From: Cyanoderma ruficeps
Lineage: Eukaryota; Chordata; Aves; Passeriformes; Timaliidae
Assembly: GCA_008694505.1 (NCBI GenBank)
Contig: VZDJ01000052.1
Location: 5,831,722 to 5,895,721, forward strand
DNA: 64,000 bases
Direction: 5' to 3'
Under the pieces are notes generated by a model. It had not been told where the DNA came from and searched no databases. It saw only the letters and a program-made list of their open reading frames with translations. Positions within the stretch are counted from its first letter, which is position 1; every line of letters starts with the position of its first letter. The translations under genes and the position numbers were made by a program. Shown in pieces: positions 24,001 to 36,032 of this stretch.

Positions 24001-27000
24001 GTGTCTCTCAGGCAAGGAGCACACTGGCATGTGCCACGCACCTCGAGCTGAGAGCACAGCACAGATCTTCCTGCTCCTTCCAAAGGGTTCAGAAACTGAT
24101 TTACATACATTTTCATGAAAGCCAGAATAAGGGAAGTTCAATCTAAACGAATTCAGTTAAAGAGCTGAAGCATTTATTCCCTTTTTTTTTTTATCCCAGT
24201 AGGTATTCAAGGTTTTTTCAGAATAAAGACAATAATTACCATTAGCACTAAGCTGCCTTTATCCCCAGAGCTCAAGTGCTTTGGAAGGATGAGTGTTATC
24301 AATCTGATTGAATGGTTCCACCTGCCCAGCCACAAAGGCCTGAGGCAATTGTTGGAGAACCTGGTGAATGAAGCCCAGGCTGTATGGGATGGGACAGTGG
24401 GGAAAGATTCCTTGATCCCCTTCTGTGGGGTTGTTTCTTGCTCCTCAGAGCTGGAGTTACTTGTGTGCATGCTTGTCAGAGTTAGAGGGCACATGAGGTA
24501 CAATGTAAATGAGATAAAGGTTCTTTTATATAAATTCTTTCACTTTCAGAAATTAACTCCGTGGGGTATTGAAAGTGAAAATAGCCACTTTTTCGTTTGA
24601 CTGTCTTGTTTTCCTCTACTGAACAGCCCTCTGTCTTTCCCTTGAAATGGTTTAAAAGAAGCTGGAAGGTATTTCTGCTAAAACTCAGTGATGTTCAGTG
24701 TTACAAATCACCTCATTCCCAGGATAAAATCTGTTGAACAGAAGCATCACTGGTCACAGTGCTGTTCTGCTGCCTTGACGTAGCTCAGGAAAATGGGAAG
24801 GGTCGTTGCTGCTGATTTAATTGAGTTGATTTGTTGAAACAGAGGCAATTACAAATCACCCTGTCAAATCAGCAAAGCAGGCAGTGTCACCTGGGCCTCA
24901 GAGTACATCTTATTAAAGGGTTTGTCTTGGAAAGGAAGAGAAAAATCTAGCAATAGAGCTGAAGATGAGGTGATTAAGATAGAAAACATGCAAGAATTTC
25001 TTGTGTGAGGGGCTGAACATCCTCACTTGCCCTCTTGAAAAGGTAAACTGGATGAATCATGATTTATCTGGTGCCTGAGGGCTTCAGCTGAGCATGAAGA
25101 GTTCTAGGTTCTAATCACTTTTCCAAGACCCTGCTTTATTTTTCACCCAGTGACTCCTGAATACGAAGTGCATAAACAGTCTTTTTACCCAGTCTATGCT
25201 TTAGGTGATTACAGGCTACGGGATTTCAGCATTGCATCTCTGGACTTGGTGAAACTTTATCTCCTTGAAGCTTTAAACCCTCCTTGGGATATGGTACTAC
25301 TGTACATTGGGTCATAAGCCTCAGACACAGCACCTAAGATTTGGTTGGGGAAGTCAGAAAGAGATTTCAGGAGTTTTCAAAATTGAATTAGGGGGCACAT
25401 TTTGCTAAGGCTGTTTGAAAATAGAGGTTTGAGGGCTCGTATAAGTTCCGTGCTCTTGAAAACTTTATTCGTATTTAGAGATTCATGCTTTTTACTTCTC
25501 TTGTGCTGCTGGGCTTTTCATTAGGGGCTTTTACATACAATTAAATAGTTCTAGGGGAAAAAAAAAAGAAAGCAACGTTAAAAATATTTTTCAAAAAACC
25601 CCTGGTCTTACAGCTGTGGTTAAACACATGAAGATGAGCTAAACCCGCTGTGTTGTCCCTGGTAGAAAGATTTTTTTTGAGGGTGGCTGTGAAGGAGAGG
25701 AACACCAGAGTGTGCTAGCGTTGTTTTATAGAAGCTCTGAGGTCGGCCGAGTCTTTCAGCTGGAGAAACTGAACATCTGGTTATTGACTGTGTTTGTTTC
25801 TACAGCAGCAAACAGAAGAGTTGAGACCAAAGTCAGAACAAAACCTCTCATCGTATAGATTGCCTGACACGCTGTGCACGTTTTGAGCAGCGTGGCTGGT
25901 GCCACCTCAGTGAAGCCTGAGTGTCTCACCAGCTGTTAGAGTATTACCCATGCAGTAAAGAGCTCAGGGGAGAGCTCTTTAGATTTAGAGCAATGCCACC
26001 TAGTGCTAAAATTAAATCTCCTGAAAGAAATAAATAAATTTAATTTTTTTTCAGGCTGTATGTTTTTATTTATTTCCTTTTTTTTTGGCAATTCCACTTG
26101 TTAGTATTAAGCTTGGATATAGAAACCACCTTGAGGCACAGTTAGAGGATTTGCTCAGCACCAGCTTGGATTTGCAATTATGCTCATATCTCACCGAGAG
26201 CAGCAGGAAGAGCTGACCAGGAGGAGTTTTCTCACCTCACTTCTCCTGTCTTATATCAGTTAGTGGCTGGATGCTGATACCACTACATAGCAGGAGGGTG
26301 TGCATCTGAATCTGACCATTTTTAGCCTTTGATGCCTGATTGTGAATCATTTTTCCCCCACAACACCTGCTTGAATAAGGTGACCATCTGTTCCTTATTA
26401 AAAAAAATAATAATCCTTTTTTCAGTGTTGTTCAACCTATACCAGTTTAATATAAGGACATACTTTGTCCCACATTTTGGCAGTGATCAGGCAGAGGAGT
26501 CTATGCAAAGATACAATGATTTGATGAGATCCATGATTGTTGCATAGGAAATAGAACATTCCAGGGTTTCCTTTTCCAACTCATTTTTCTGGTTGTCTCC
26601 TTTTTTTTTTTTCCAAATTTCTTTTCATTTTTCTGTTTTTTTTGGTCATACAGACAGGTATTCAATGTCTGCAGTGCATTTCTGCGATCCTTTAACAACG
26701 AAAAATTATTAGGACTGTTCTACATGATGCACTTTCATAAGAAGACAGGATTGAGACATTTCCTACTGAGACTATTTTTGGTCTCATGACGCCCTTCATG
26801 ATGTTGGTGATCCTTCTGCCTAATTTCTTCATGGAAGGTATCACCATGTTTCAAAGGGATGGCTCCAGAGAGTAACCTGAACAGGGGATGACTAAAAGAA
26901 CCTGCCAAAACAAGCCTTTGGGCAAAACAGCAATGCACATTTGGAGAACCAGATGCTCTCTCTCTTTCATTTTTAAAATATAGTGATCCATAGCTCTGCC

Positions 27001-29048
27001 AAGACCAGTGTCTTATCATAGATAGTGGGTGAGATATGCATACAAAGGCAAACCCATCTTAAAAACCAGATCTTTTAGTTCATTTTAGTTACTGATGCAG
27101 CTCTGCTCCTATTGAGAGATCAGGATTGCAAAGAACTAAAAATAATTGAGAAATCTCTTGAAAGGCCCCCCACCTTGAAGCCAGCATGGTTCTTGTGATG
27201 GAAAATAGATTCTCACTTTTTTGAAATCTGATCAGGTACCAAAGTAAAAACAAAACCAAAATGGCACCCAAGACACACAGTAAAATAAATTTCAGTTTTT
27301 CCACGCTAAGATGTTAATTGAAGACTTGCAGTCTCATCTGTTCCTTGAGGCTTCTTTATTTTCTACAAGTGAAATAAAGATGTAGCCAAACATTGGGTTC
27401 TTGTAGTAGTTTTGAAATGAACTCTTGAGCACAGCCTGCACGTGCTTTTGTTGTGCTCATTACAGTCATTTCACAGAAGAAATAGTAGCAGGTAATACAT
27501 TTCTTTGTGAACAGAAGGATGATAAGAGAGATGTTTAGGGGCCAAGTCATGTTTTTTTCCTGGTGATTTACTTGTTCATTTTTTTTCTTTTTTTTTCTTT
27601 ACTGAAAATTTGCTTTTTTAAATTCAGAATGGGTAGTGGCTTTTTGGTGAATTGTTTAGGAAGCCACGAGTCTGCTTAGTGTGACAATATACATCCCTTA
27701 ATGACTCGGAAAGGGGCAGCACTACAGAAGCAAAGGTAAAGGAATAAATGTGTTTATTTTCATGCTAAAAAAAAATCCAGACAAAATTACTTCTGCCAGA
27801 GGAGAATTTCAAAGAATAGACAGCTTTGTTATCTATCTCAGTGGGTTTTGTATGGCCTGGCTCTTAGAAAATCCTCCGTTTTTCTTTACAAAAGGTTGTT
27901 TATTGCTGTTGTCTACAGCACAAGCGCTTTGGAAACCTCTGAGTGGAATTAATTTCATTGTCCAAACAGTAATCACTACTACCAGATGCAAGACGAAGGA
28001 AAAAAAAAAAAAAAAGCTGAGTTTTCATTTCTCCCTTTGCCTTTCCCGTTGCTAACCTCTAGCAAACAGATTTTTGTGGCACACCTGGTGACAGAGGGCT
28101 GGGGTGGTGGCAGCCTAACCTCAGTCTTGCCACGCTGTGATTCCCAAGCCAGGATCTCTAATAGACTCCTCTGTGCTTTGTTTCACAGTTTTTAGGTTGT
28201 GTTTGCATTCCAGCTTCAGTGCCTCCCTGCCAGGAGTGCAAAAACACCACTGGTTTCTAGGAAAAGGTTTTTAGGCAGAGGTTGAGAACGAGGCACTCAA
28301 ATATGACAAAACTGATGAGGTAGCTACGAAGAGATCCCGAAGGAAATTAATCTCAACAGGGGTAAACATCTATTAACTGAAAACTGATATTTCGGTGTGA
28401 CGCTTTAAGCTATTCTGTGGATTTTCTTTAAATTCCTGCTGACATGAGGGAAAAGCTGCTGGTCTGTAGCCTTTTCCAGGGTGGGAGGCGAAGTGCAGGC
28501 GTGTGAAATTGGCAGTAGGAAGATCACAGACTAATTCACCTCGGTCATTAACCAAGCACCTTAACTCTGGTATTATTTGGCAGCTGAATTGTCAGACAAT
28601 TGATCGAAGCTGCCCAGCTGAGATGGTGCAGATCATTTACTTGTATTTGCCTGTACTTTTCAACGGGGTGCAAGGCTTTAATTTCCAATAAAATAATACT
28701 TGGTAAGTTTCAGCAAAAGGATGTTTATACAAAGAAGCTGCGCCATGTTTATCAACAAGTAGAACAAAGTAGTGGAAAAGTTTAATTTGCCTTTTAGGAA
28801 CTTGAAATCTCAGAGAGAAACTTGAAATAAACCTATATTTGTCTAGATACGTGGCGCTACATCTCTAATTTATGAATGCAAAATCAAGTCTGTTCATAGG
28901 GAGCTTTTAGCTCAGATGGGGACAACTTTTATTTTCAGTCTTGACTTTATAGGTTACTTTTATGTGATCATTCATCTTGGTTTTTCTTTAAAATCAAGTG
29001 CTAAAAATGGATTATGGATTTTCTTCGGAGTTGGGTTTTTTTTTTTTT
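18100..29048. other. Intergenic DNA, no gene recognised
   Basis: No frame here resembles a known protein, and I found no convincing splice-bounded exon. The neighbour expected upstream of PCSK2 from conserved vertebrate gene order is OTOR. I looked for its conserved coding words by eye and did not find them, though this is not a sensitive search. An imperfect tandem of CCATTTATCAT words lies at about 23503-23549. The last 600 bp (about 28300-28900) look unusually non-repetitive and motif-dense and are described under findings. Confidence 0.5.
23503..23549. repeat. Imperfect tandem of ATTTATCAT words, three copies
   Basis: ATTTATCAT occurs three times within 47 bases with spacing of about 17 bases. 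The flanking ACCATCATTTATCATGGT is itself nearly palindromic. Confidence 0.55.
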
Positions 29049-29049
29049 N
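29049..29049. other. Single ambiguous base after a T-run
   Basis: One N follows a run of 14 T. This is an assembly or base-call ambiguity at a homopolymer. Confidence 0.97.
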
Positions 29050-29059
29050 CCTGAGGTTT

Positions 29060-29600
29060 TAATGCATATAAAGAAAATAAAATATAACACATCATGTTTC
29101 ACATACATGATCATTAACTGCTAAGATAAAAATTATCAAATCTTCTGTGGGGTGCATAACATGTTTGAATAAATGAAGTCTAAAGTGAAAAAGAAACAGT
29201 ATACATGAGATTTTTCCACATTTATTTATTAGGAATCAAACACCCCTATAAATTGTCATGGAAGTGTCAACACCACACGTGGGTTATGATTGCAATAAAT
29301 TGCGTTTTTGGGGACAGCTGTTTTGTTTTGTTGTTCGAGCCAAACGTTCACAATTAGCGTTCTACCAAAGTTGAAGAGCTCATTATTATTTATGCCCCAC
29401 CTGCATGTTGTCACCCATTCCTCTCTGTCAAGAAGATGAACGGTTGCAAGGGCTCAGAAAGTTGAACAAACTGCAATTACTGCATTCTATTTCCCAGCCC
29501 TTCTGTAATTAATTTGAGACGACACAGTTGGGAGCTTCCCGAAGCGAAGTTAGATTATTTAGTAACTGATAAAACTTTCATCACCTGTGTGGGTGGACTT
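29060..29600. promoter_or_regulatory. Candidate conserved non-coding enhancer upstream of PCSK2
   Basis: This stretch contains no repeat I recognise and many homeodomain-like and bHLH-like words: CAATAAATTG around 29294, CAATTAGCG around 29351, TGTAATTAATTTGAG around 29504, the E-boxes CACGTG at 29276 and CACCTG at 29583, and the words GGGACAGCTG (around 29311) and TTCGAGCC (around 29334). It includes scattered CpGs, which are otherwise rare in this AT-rich region. It lies about 6.5 kb upstream of the PCSK2 start. I cannot test conservation here, so the call is inference from composition. Confidence 0.25.
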
Positions 29601-30585
29601 CTTGGAGACCAACTTTCAGGATCTTTTGATGTTTTGTTTTGAATTCCACTTTCAATCTTTTTTTTTTTTTTCCTGATGCATAGTCTCTGTCCCTAATTCC
29701 AGATACTCAGTAATTTTCCTTCATCCAATCATTCCCATGGTCAACAGAGATCTTTTTACCTTGGGATTTCTTGTACCCTTTCCCCTAAGTCTGCTGTTGG
29801 CTTTTGGTTTTGTTTTGGCTTTTTTTTTAATGCTAGTAATTCCAGGTCTGGCTTAGAAGCTTTCTCTCACTTATTGTTATCTTCTAAAATGTCATTGAGA
29901 CCATCTGCTCCAAACTGACTCTGCTGAGCAATTCTAGTTCTCTAAGATCATTTGCACAGACATTATTTTTCCAGACAGACCGTCTTCAGCAAAGACTAAG
30001 TAGCAGAAAAAAAAAGCAAACAAGTCTGGCAAAAGTGGCAAGCAAATCCTTTTAAAATAAATGAGCCACGTATTTTTATTACTTTTAGTACCTCTTTGCC
30101 ATAGCTGCCTAAGCTGAACATTTGTCTATGTGGATATTAAGCAGCGGCTAAGAGTCGGATTCAGGAAGCAACTTCTGTGCATGGATAATCATATTCCTAT
30201 TTAGCAAACAGACATGTTTGCTAAATGTACATGCCATAGTCAGTCTTGAGCCTTTCAGAATGGGCCTAACCTCAAACCCTTCTATGAAGGGCTTTATTTT
30301 CCTGTTTTGTAAATGTATTTTTTACCTGAGAGCTATTTCTGTCTGTTGATTTTTGGATTGTACCCCCATTAAGTGAGTGTAGGGGATTAGGGGATTATGC
30401 TCACTGGTTATCTCAATTGTTTTTTCACTTCCCTGTCAGGTACCATGCTGCTTAACAGTCCCTCTGGTCCTTATGTCTGGGAGTAATGTATCAAAGAAAA
30501 CCCAAACTGCTTGAAGAGGTAATTACACCTTTCCTTCTCCTGTTCTCTTTGCACAGCCCTGCTGGCCCGCAGGCAATGGATGCTG

Positions 30586-30637
30586 AAAACTACACTTTAC
30601 TAAAACTACACTCTTTACTAAAACTACACTCTTTACT
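30586..30637. repeat. 18-bp tandem repeat, three copies
   Basis: The unit AAAACTACACTCTTTACT occurs at 30602 and 30620, preceded by a 16-base variant at 30586 that lacks a CT. Confidence 0.88.
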
Positions 30638-33025
30638 ATCTGCATTATCAGGTCACTAAATCAGTTTGTGTTCTCTCTGACACTTGGCAGTATAAAACTT
30701 GCATAGATAAAAGTGTATTGAAAATATTCTGCCTGCAACTTAAAGTTCATTTTAACTAGAAGCTGTGCAATAGGCTCCCAGTTTCCAAATGTCTTTTAAC
30801 TTGGAAAGATCCATGCAGTTTCACAGGGTGATGGCACAAAACGTTTTATCCTTGGTCATAATTCCTGTGCCTGGTAAGTGCTGACCTTCTTGGGCTCACA
30901 TATCTTAGATAGAGAAGGAGTCCCTGCTGTAGCCCTCTCTCTTCAGTAACAACATTTAACATAATATGCAACAGATCAGGAGCCACGTGCCTAGAAATAA
31001 TGCTGCCATTTGTAACACTGACAAAACATTTTGATAGCATAAAACAATGGAAATGGTCAGGGAAGTGTTTTTTAACAGGGAAAATGATCTTGAAGTCATC
31101 TAAGATAAATGTATCTCAAGCTCTTTGATCTAGAACCTCTGCACAGAAACTCTTGCTTGGCTTCATCGTGCTGTGGTAACTCATAAATCCATCTTTTCAT
31201 CATTGTACTAAAATGGCCTAGATGTGTTTTATGAAAATCCTCTTTAAGACACTCATGGCTGATTACCAAATCAGCCCAAAGCGGATCATAGCTCTGCTGT
31301 CTCTGAACTCATTTACTGTGTGGTTTCTGCTTTGCTTTGCTCAGACCTGTGCTGCTCATTATCAAAGCACACCAATTAGAATTTGCTTTTATGCACTGTC
31401 ATAAGATGATCCACAGCAATGCTAACGGACAGACACACCATTAGAGAGCTTCTAGAATCCTGAAGTGACTTTGATCCTGTAGCTGTGGTGGGCCAGCTCA
31501 GCAGGGGATTTTTTTTTTCAGCTCAACTTCTCTGGTATTTCCTCATGGCATTTCACTCTATTCTTTTCATTCTGTACATTCAGTTATGCATGTTGTCCTG
31601 TGTTCTCAATAAACAGACAATATAAGGTTTATATTCTTCTATATTCTCTAGTTCTTGCTTTTCTTCAGATAGGTCTGTTTATTCCCTGTCCTAAAAAAAG
31701 CTGTCAAATGATATTGTTTCATTTTCTTTCAACTGTGGCCTTTTTAACTATGCATCCAATTCCTTTCTTCTCAAGCCTTTTTAATCCCATTTCTGTTCCT
31801 CTAAATGAAGGTATTATCTTTGAGCCTGCTCCAGAGTCCACTTAAAGCCTATATGCTCACTTCACAGCTTCAGAAAGACAGGTTTAAGGGAGACTCAGGG
31901 CTGTGCCAAAGGATGCTTATGTGTTCTGTTCTCTCATAACACGAAATTTAATTATTGCAACATTCTGTTTCCAGCTCTTCAGAGCACTACTGCTCATGCA
32001 TCTGCTAGGATGAATGATTAAAGTGAAAGCAATGTGAATCTTGGGCTTAGGATTCTGTTTACTTCCACAGCAAGGAAATGAGTTCCAGCAACTTCCTCTG
32101 ACATACAGGGTCTCTTGGCATGGCACCATCCTGGTGCAGCCCCCAGGGAAAGAAACATCTCCCTTAAAGTTAGTATTTCATTGACCTCACAGTGAAAGCA
32201 AATTATTTGTCGTAAAATAATTGTAGTAATTTAATGGTTGTTTAAAAATATAGTCAGCAATCCATTTGGGAACTGGAATTTTAAAATTAATTTTGTATCT
32301 TTTTTTAAGCGCTGTTGTAGTTTTCGCTGGTAAAACTAGTATTGTTGTTTATTTGCCTTCTGTTAGACAAGTGAAAATTTTTTGGGGAATCTTGGTCTCT
32401 TTTACTGGACTACCTGATGTAATTGAAAAAAAATTAGTTGTTTGTTTTTTTTTTAATCCAATGTATCTATGATATTGCTTGTGTCTGTCTTAATATTGTG
32501 TGACATATCAGTAAAAAAATAGGATACAAAAATCAAATGACCTTTGTGACAAGAGACTAAAAACTGATTAAAGCTAGGTTCTTTAGTATAATTACAAACT
32601 GGGAATCATTGCTGAAGTTCATTTGATTCTGCAGAGGTTCCAAAGGCCTGGGGCCAAGAAATTATCTCTGCAAGATCTCGCTAATCCAGTACATCAATAT
32701 AAACTCATTACTAATAAAGTGAGTAGGTTAAAGAAGAAAGCCATAAAGCATAAAAGAGATTAGTGCTGAGTGATCTGTATTGTTTGGAAAGCTCCATGCA
32801 GGTGAATTATGTGTATTTGGACCAAGAGTAATAAATATCTAGGTACAAAGCTTGTTGGCCATGCAGGATGCAATAAGCTGTCCTGGAGAGCAGAGCAGGC
32901 CTGAAGAGGGCTCAGGGAGAGATCTGCAAGTCAGCATCAGCATTGCTGCACATCAGGGAGGCTCAGCAGCATGGAGGCTGCATGAAATCCTCAGCTGGGG
33001 AAAGACTGGGGACCCAGGAAGAACA

Positions 33026-33137
33026 GAATCGTGATGTAACATCAATTTAACACTGGCCTGACCTCCGCTGAAAAAATATCTGAATTGTGATGTAACATCC
33101 ATTTAACACTGGCCTGACCTCCGCTGAAAAAAATACC
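33026..33137. repeat. 56-bp tandem duplication, two near-identical copies
   Basis: The unit beginning GAAT(C/T)GTGATGTAACATC is repeated with a 56-bp period (starts at 33026 and 33082). About 48 bases of each copy match with only a few substitutions and an A-run length change, so the duplication is recent relative to the surrounding DNA. No coding sequence is involved. Confidence 0.9.
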
Positions 33138-35722
33138 TGATGCAGCTGCAGTCCAAAATTCAAGGAGTAAAAAGATTTGTGGGAATGGTTGAAGGGATGG
33201 AAAATATGCCTTACAGGAAGACATTCAAGGGAGTGTTAATCCTATGTCTTTATCACTACAATCTTAAAACTCATTTGGAAAAAAACATAGTTCCAGCAGT
33301 TCCATGAAAAAATTAATAATAAGAACAAAACTTAGAAGCCAGTGGAGGACTGATCAGCATTTTAAAGAGAGGCAGAGTAATAACTTTTTAGGACTTTTTA
33401 CAAATGACTGTAAGCAGTCATTGGAATATTTCCCCAATGGCTGCAACGGATCAGTCTTGATCGCTAATTCAATGTTTGGATGTTAAAGAAAAAAGGACTA
33501 TAGGCCAGATGCAAGAATTAATGCCTATGAGCCCTACAGTTAACATAAAGTACTAGGATAGAAATCCCAGTGGTCCTGTCTAGTCTTAAACTTCTGTAGT
33601 CAGTGACTACAATCCTGCAGACTCAATGACTATTTTTCTTTAAATTGCTACTTTTGATGGAGTTTTCTCGGTGTTTACTTTTAAAACTGGTCTTTCCTAA
33701 ACAAATAATTTTAAATTTTTTTCTTAATTTTTTTAACATCACATAGACAAAGCCACCAAAGCTTGTCACTGTAAGGTTTATAAGCCATAGACAGTGGATG
33801 CTCCCTTGTTGGCAGTGTCCCTTGAATGGCACCAGCTTGCAGGGCAGTAGGGACAGGTGGCATTTGGGGCTGTCAGAATGTGCACAGCGAATCATTTAGT
33901 CACACCCCTCACCAAGACCTGTCCTATAATCCTCATCTCTGAACGTGTGCAAGATCTTGCCTTGCTGGTTAGAGGGAGCCAGGAGGGCTGCTCCATCGCC
34001 TTTGTTATTCATGCTCCTCTTTCTATGGACCAGCACCAAAATAAAAAGAAGTGTTTCAACAGAGAGAAGACCTCTGGGGAAAGAAAAAACCTATATACAG
34101 GAATTTAAAGTAGAGAAAATGGCTTTAATTGCTTTTGTTTTCCTTTTTTTCCCTTTTCCTTGTTTTTATTTTCCTTTTCTTTCTGATACCAAGGAACAGC
34201 TGTGGATGGAAACCAGTAGGTCCGTTGGCTGTCGAGCAGTCAGTAGTAGTTATCCAGGAGCTCATACGCCCCAAGTTACCTGGAAATATTTAATTTAATA
34301 CAAGAAAGATTTTGTAAGGAGAGGTGTTGCTGACTATTGATGAAAACAAACAACTTGCTTTAAAGAAATAATATATAAAGCTGTTCTTAATAGCTGTCTC
34401 TTCTGAGAACAAGCATCTAAAAGGTGAATTCTACCAACACTAGTACTAATCTCTTAATGAGACTGTAAAGCTGTTCTCCTTCTCTACCTGGCCATTTCTC
34501 ATGTTTTACCTTTCCCTCATGTTTGATTTTTTTTTTTTTCAACATCAGTCATTCGTTTACAGCACTTCTGTTGATGTAACTGGGCTTTGGATTAGGCTCC
34601 AAGTTGCCATTTCCTTTCTGTTTGAATAGGGATTTCTTTTATCCAGAGGAAGGAAATCAATAATTTGTCATGACAAACCAAGGCTCATTTGGATTCACAA
34701 CGATGTGGTCAGCTCTTCTGTAGTTTTCTAAAGCATTTTAAGATAATGGAAGGAGTCTTATTTGTGATTTCTGATGTTTTCCTTTGTTTTCCTTGATTTA
34801 TTTAACATCTGTACTCCATTTGACCATTTGCGAGGCAGATTATAGTAAATCTATAATTTTGTTTGTTTTAAGGATGATTGCGCTTTCTGTGCCCCAAGTC
34901 TTTCCCAGGGGATCATTCAGGGATCCATCAAAGGATTAACCTTTGGTATGACAAATTAACAGATGTATCTGTGGGAGAGAGCTAACCTATACTTTGCCAT
35001 AAACTTGCATAATCTGCACCGTCCTTTCCAACCATAGTTTTGGAGATGGCAGATTACTTACGGAATTGAGCTCTCGTTTTTTTTTTAGGTGTTGCTACCT
35101 CTGCAATCCCACCAGTGCCTGGAACACTCTCCATCCTTGGCTGTCTCAGCATGGGGAAGGCCCGGGGACTTTCCTGCCAGTCCATCCCCTGTAAACTCTT
35201 TGGGTTTTGCTCATGGAGCCCGGACACCTGTGTGCTCCTCAGCATCCTGGCACTACAGACTGGGAGAGGAGCCCTGGGCCTGAGGTTTTCCCCTGGCTTC
35301 GCCCTATCACTGCTTGACCACCTCCCTGTCCCTTCTCTTTTGTAACAAGAGGGATAAAGGACAGCTTGCTGATGGCCCTGTGAGCAGCTGGCACAGGGTT
35401 CTGGCTAGAACGGGAGATTTGGGGGGAACTCCAGATATTTTGTGCTGGCTGGATCCACACGGCCAAAGTCTTTCTTTCTCCTGTCCCTACAGCCACCCGT
35501 GTAAAGGCTCCAGCTTTGGGGAGTCCGCCTCCCCTCGGCCCCGTTCCCCCTCAGGAAGGGGAGACCAGGCGGTCGAGGTTTGGGTACAACCCGGCCGGAG
35601 GTGCGAGGGGACCGGCGTGTGGGCGATGGGAGGGCGCGGCTTTGTGGGGGCCGGGCTGTGGAAGGTGGGAGCGAGGCGTGGGTGGGGTGCCGGGGAGGCG
35701 TGCGGAGCGTTCCGGGAGCCGT

Positions 35723-35755
35723 GGGCTGGGAAGGAGGGAGGGAGGGGGGCCGGGG
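35723..35755 (+). promoter_or_regulatory. G-quadruplex-forming motif in PCSK2 promoter
   Basis: Six runs of three or more G (35723-35725, 35728-35730, 35736-35738, 35740-35742, 35744-35749, 35752-35755) are separated by loops of one to five bases. This satisfies the canonical four-run pattern with spare runs. It lies about 280 to 310 bp upstream of the ATG on the sense strand. Confidence 0.7.
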
Positions 35756-35909
35756 CGATCCTCCCCCCCCATGATTGGCAGCGCGGCGTTCCCCCGCTCC
35801 CCGCCCGGCTGGTGCTGCCCCTCGGCCGCCGCGGAGCGCACATCCGCACCGACCGGCCGCTGCTCTCCGCGCTGCTCTCCCCCTTGCCTCAGCCGCTCTC
35901 ATTGGTTTT

Positions 35910-35944
35910 AATTTTTTTTTAATTTTTTTTTAATTTTTTTTTTT
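35910..35944. repeat. Three 11-bp-phased T-tracts between CCAAT box and ATG
   Basis: The unit AATTTTTTTTT starts at 35910, 35921 and 35932 with an exact 11-bp period. The third copy has a longer T-run. The tract is a sharp AT-only island inside the CpG island, about 90 to 120 bp before the start codon and directly after an inverted CCAAT box. T-tracts spaced by about one helical turn can curve DNA and poly(dA:dT) disfavours nucleosomes. Whether it is promoter or transcribed 5' UTR is unknown. Confidence 0.85.
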
Positions 35945-36032
35945 CCGCCCTCCTCCCCTCCCATCTTTTGGGCGCTTCCCCGCTCGCCCGCCCGCCCGGC
36001 GGGCTGCCTCCGCGGGCGCGCAGCGCGGGGCC

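Larger units (their letters stand above)
29601..35499. other. Intergenic DNA immediately upstream of PCSK2, no gene recognised
   Basis: No protein-coding exon is supported. It carries two tandem repeats (about 30.6 kb and 33.0 kb, listed separately), pyrimidine runs and ordinary AT-rich sequence. GC content begins to rise from about 35.1 kb toward the PCSK2 CpG island. Confidence 0.55.

Noticed and set aside
35017..35040. Possible + strand CR1 3' tail (GTCCTTTCCAACCATAG)
   Set aside because: The match is under 20 bases with no flanking CR1 sequence or terminal octamer array; chance is likely.
1..35499. OTOR, the expected upstream neighbour of PCSK2
   Set aside because: No match to its conserved coding words was seen by eye on either strand. 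It probably lies further upstream, but a translated search would be needed to exclude it.
35314..35922. Frames of 202, 165 and 131 codons in several phases upstream of exon 1
   Set aside because: They are stop-poor because of the GC-rich CpG island, overlap each other on both strands, and show no conserved domain.
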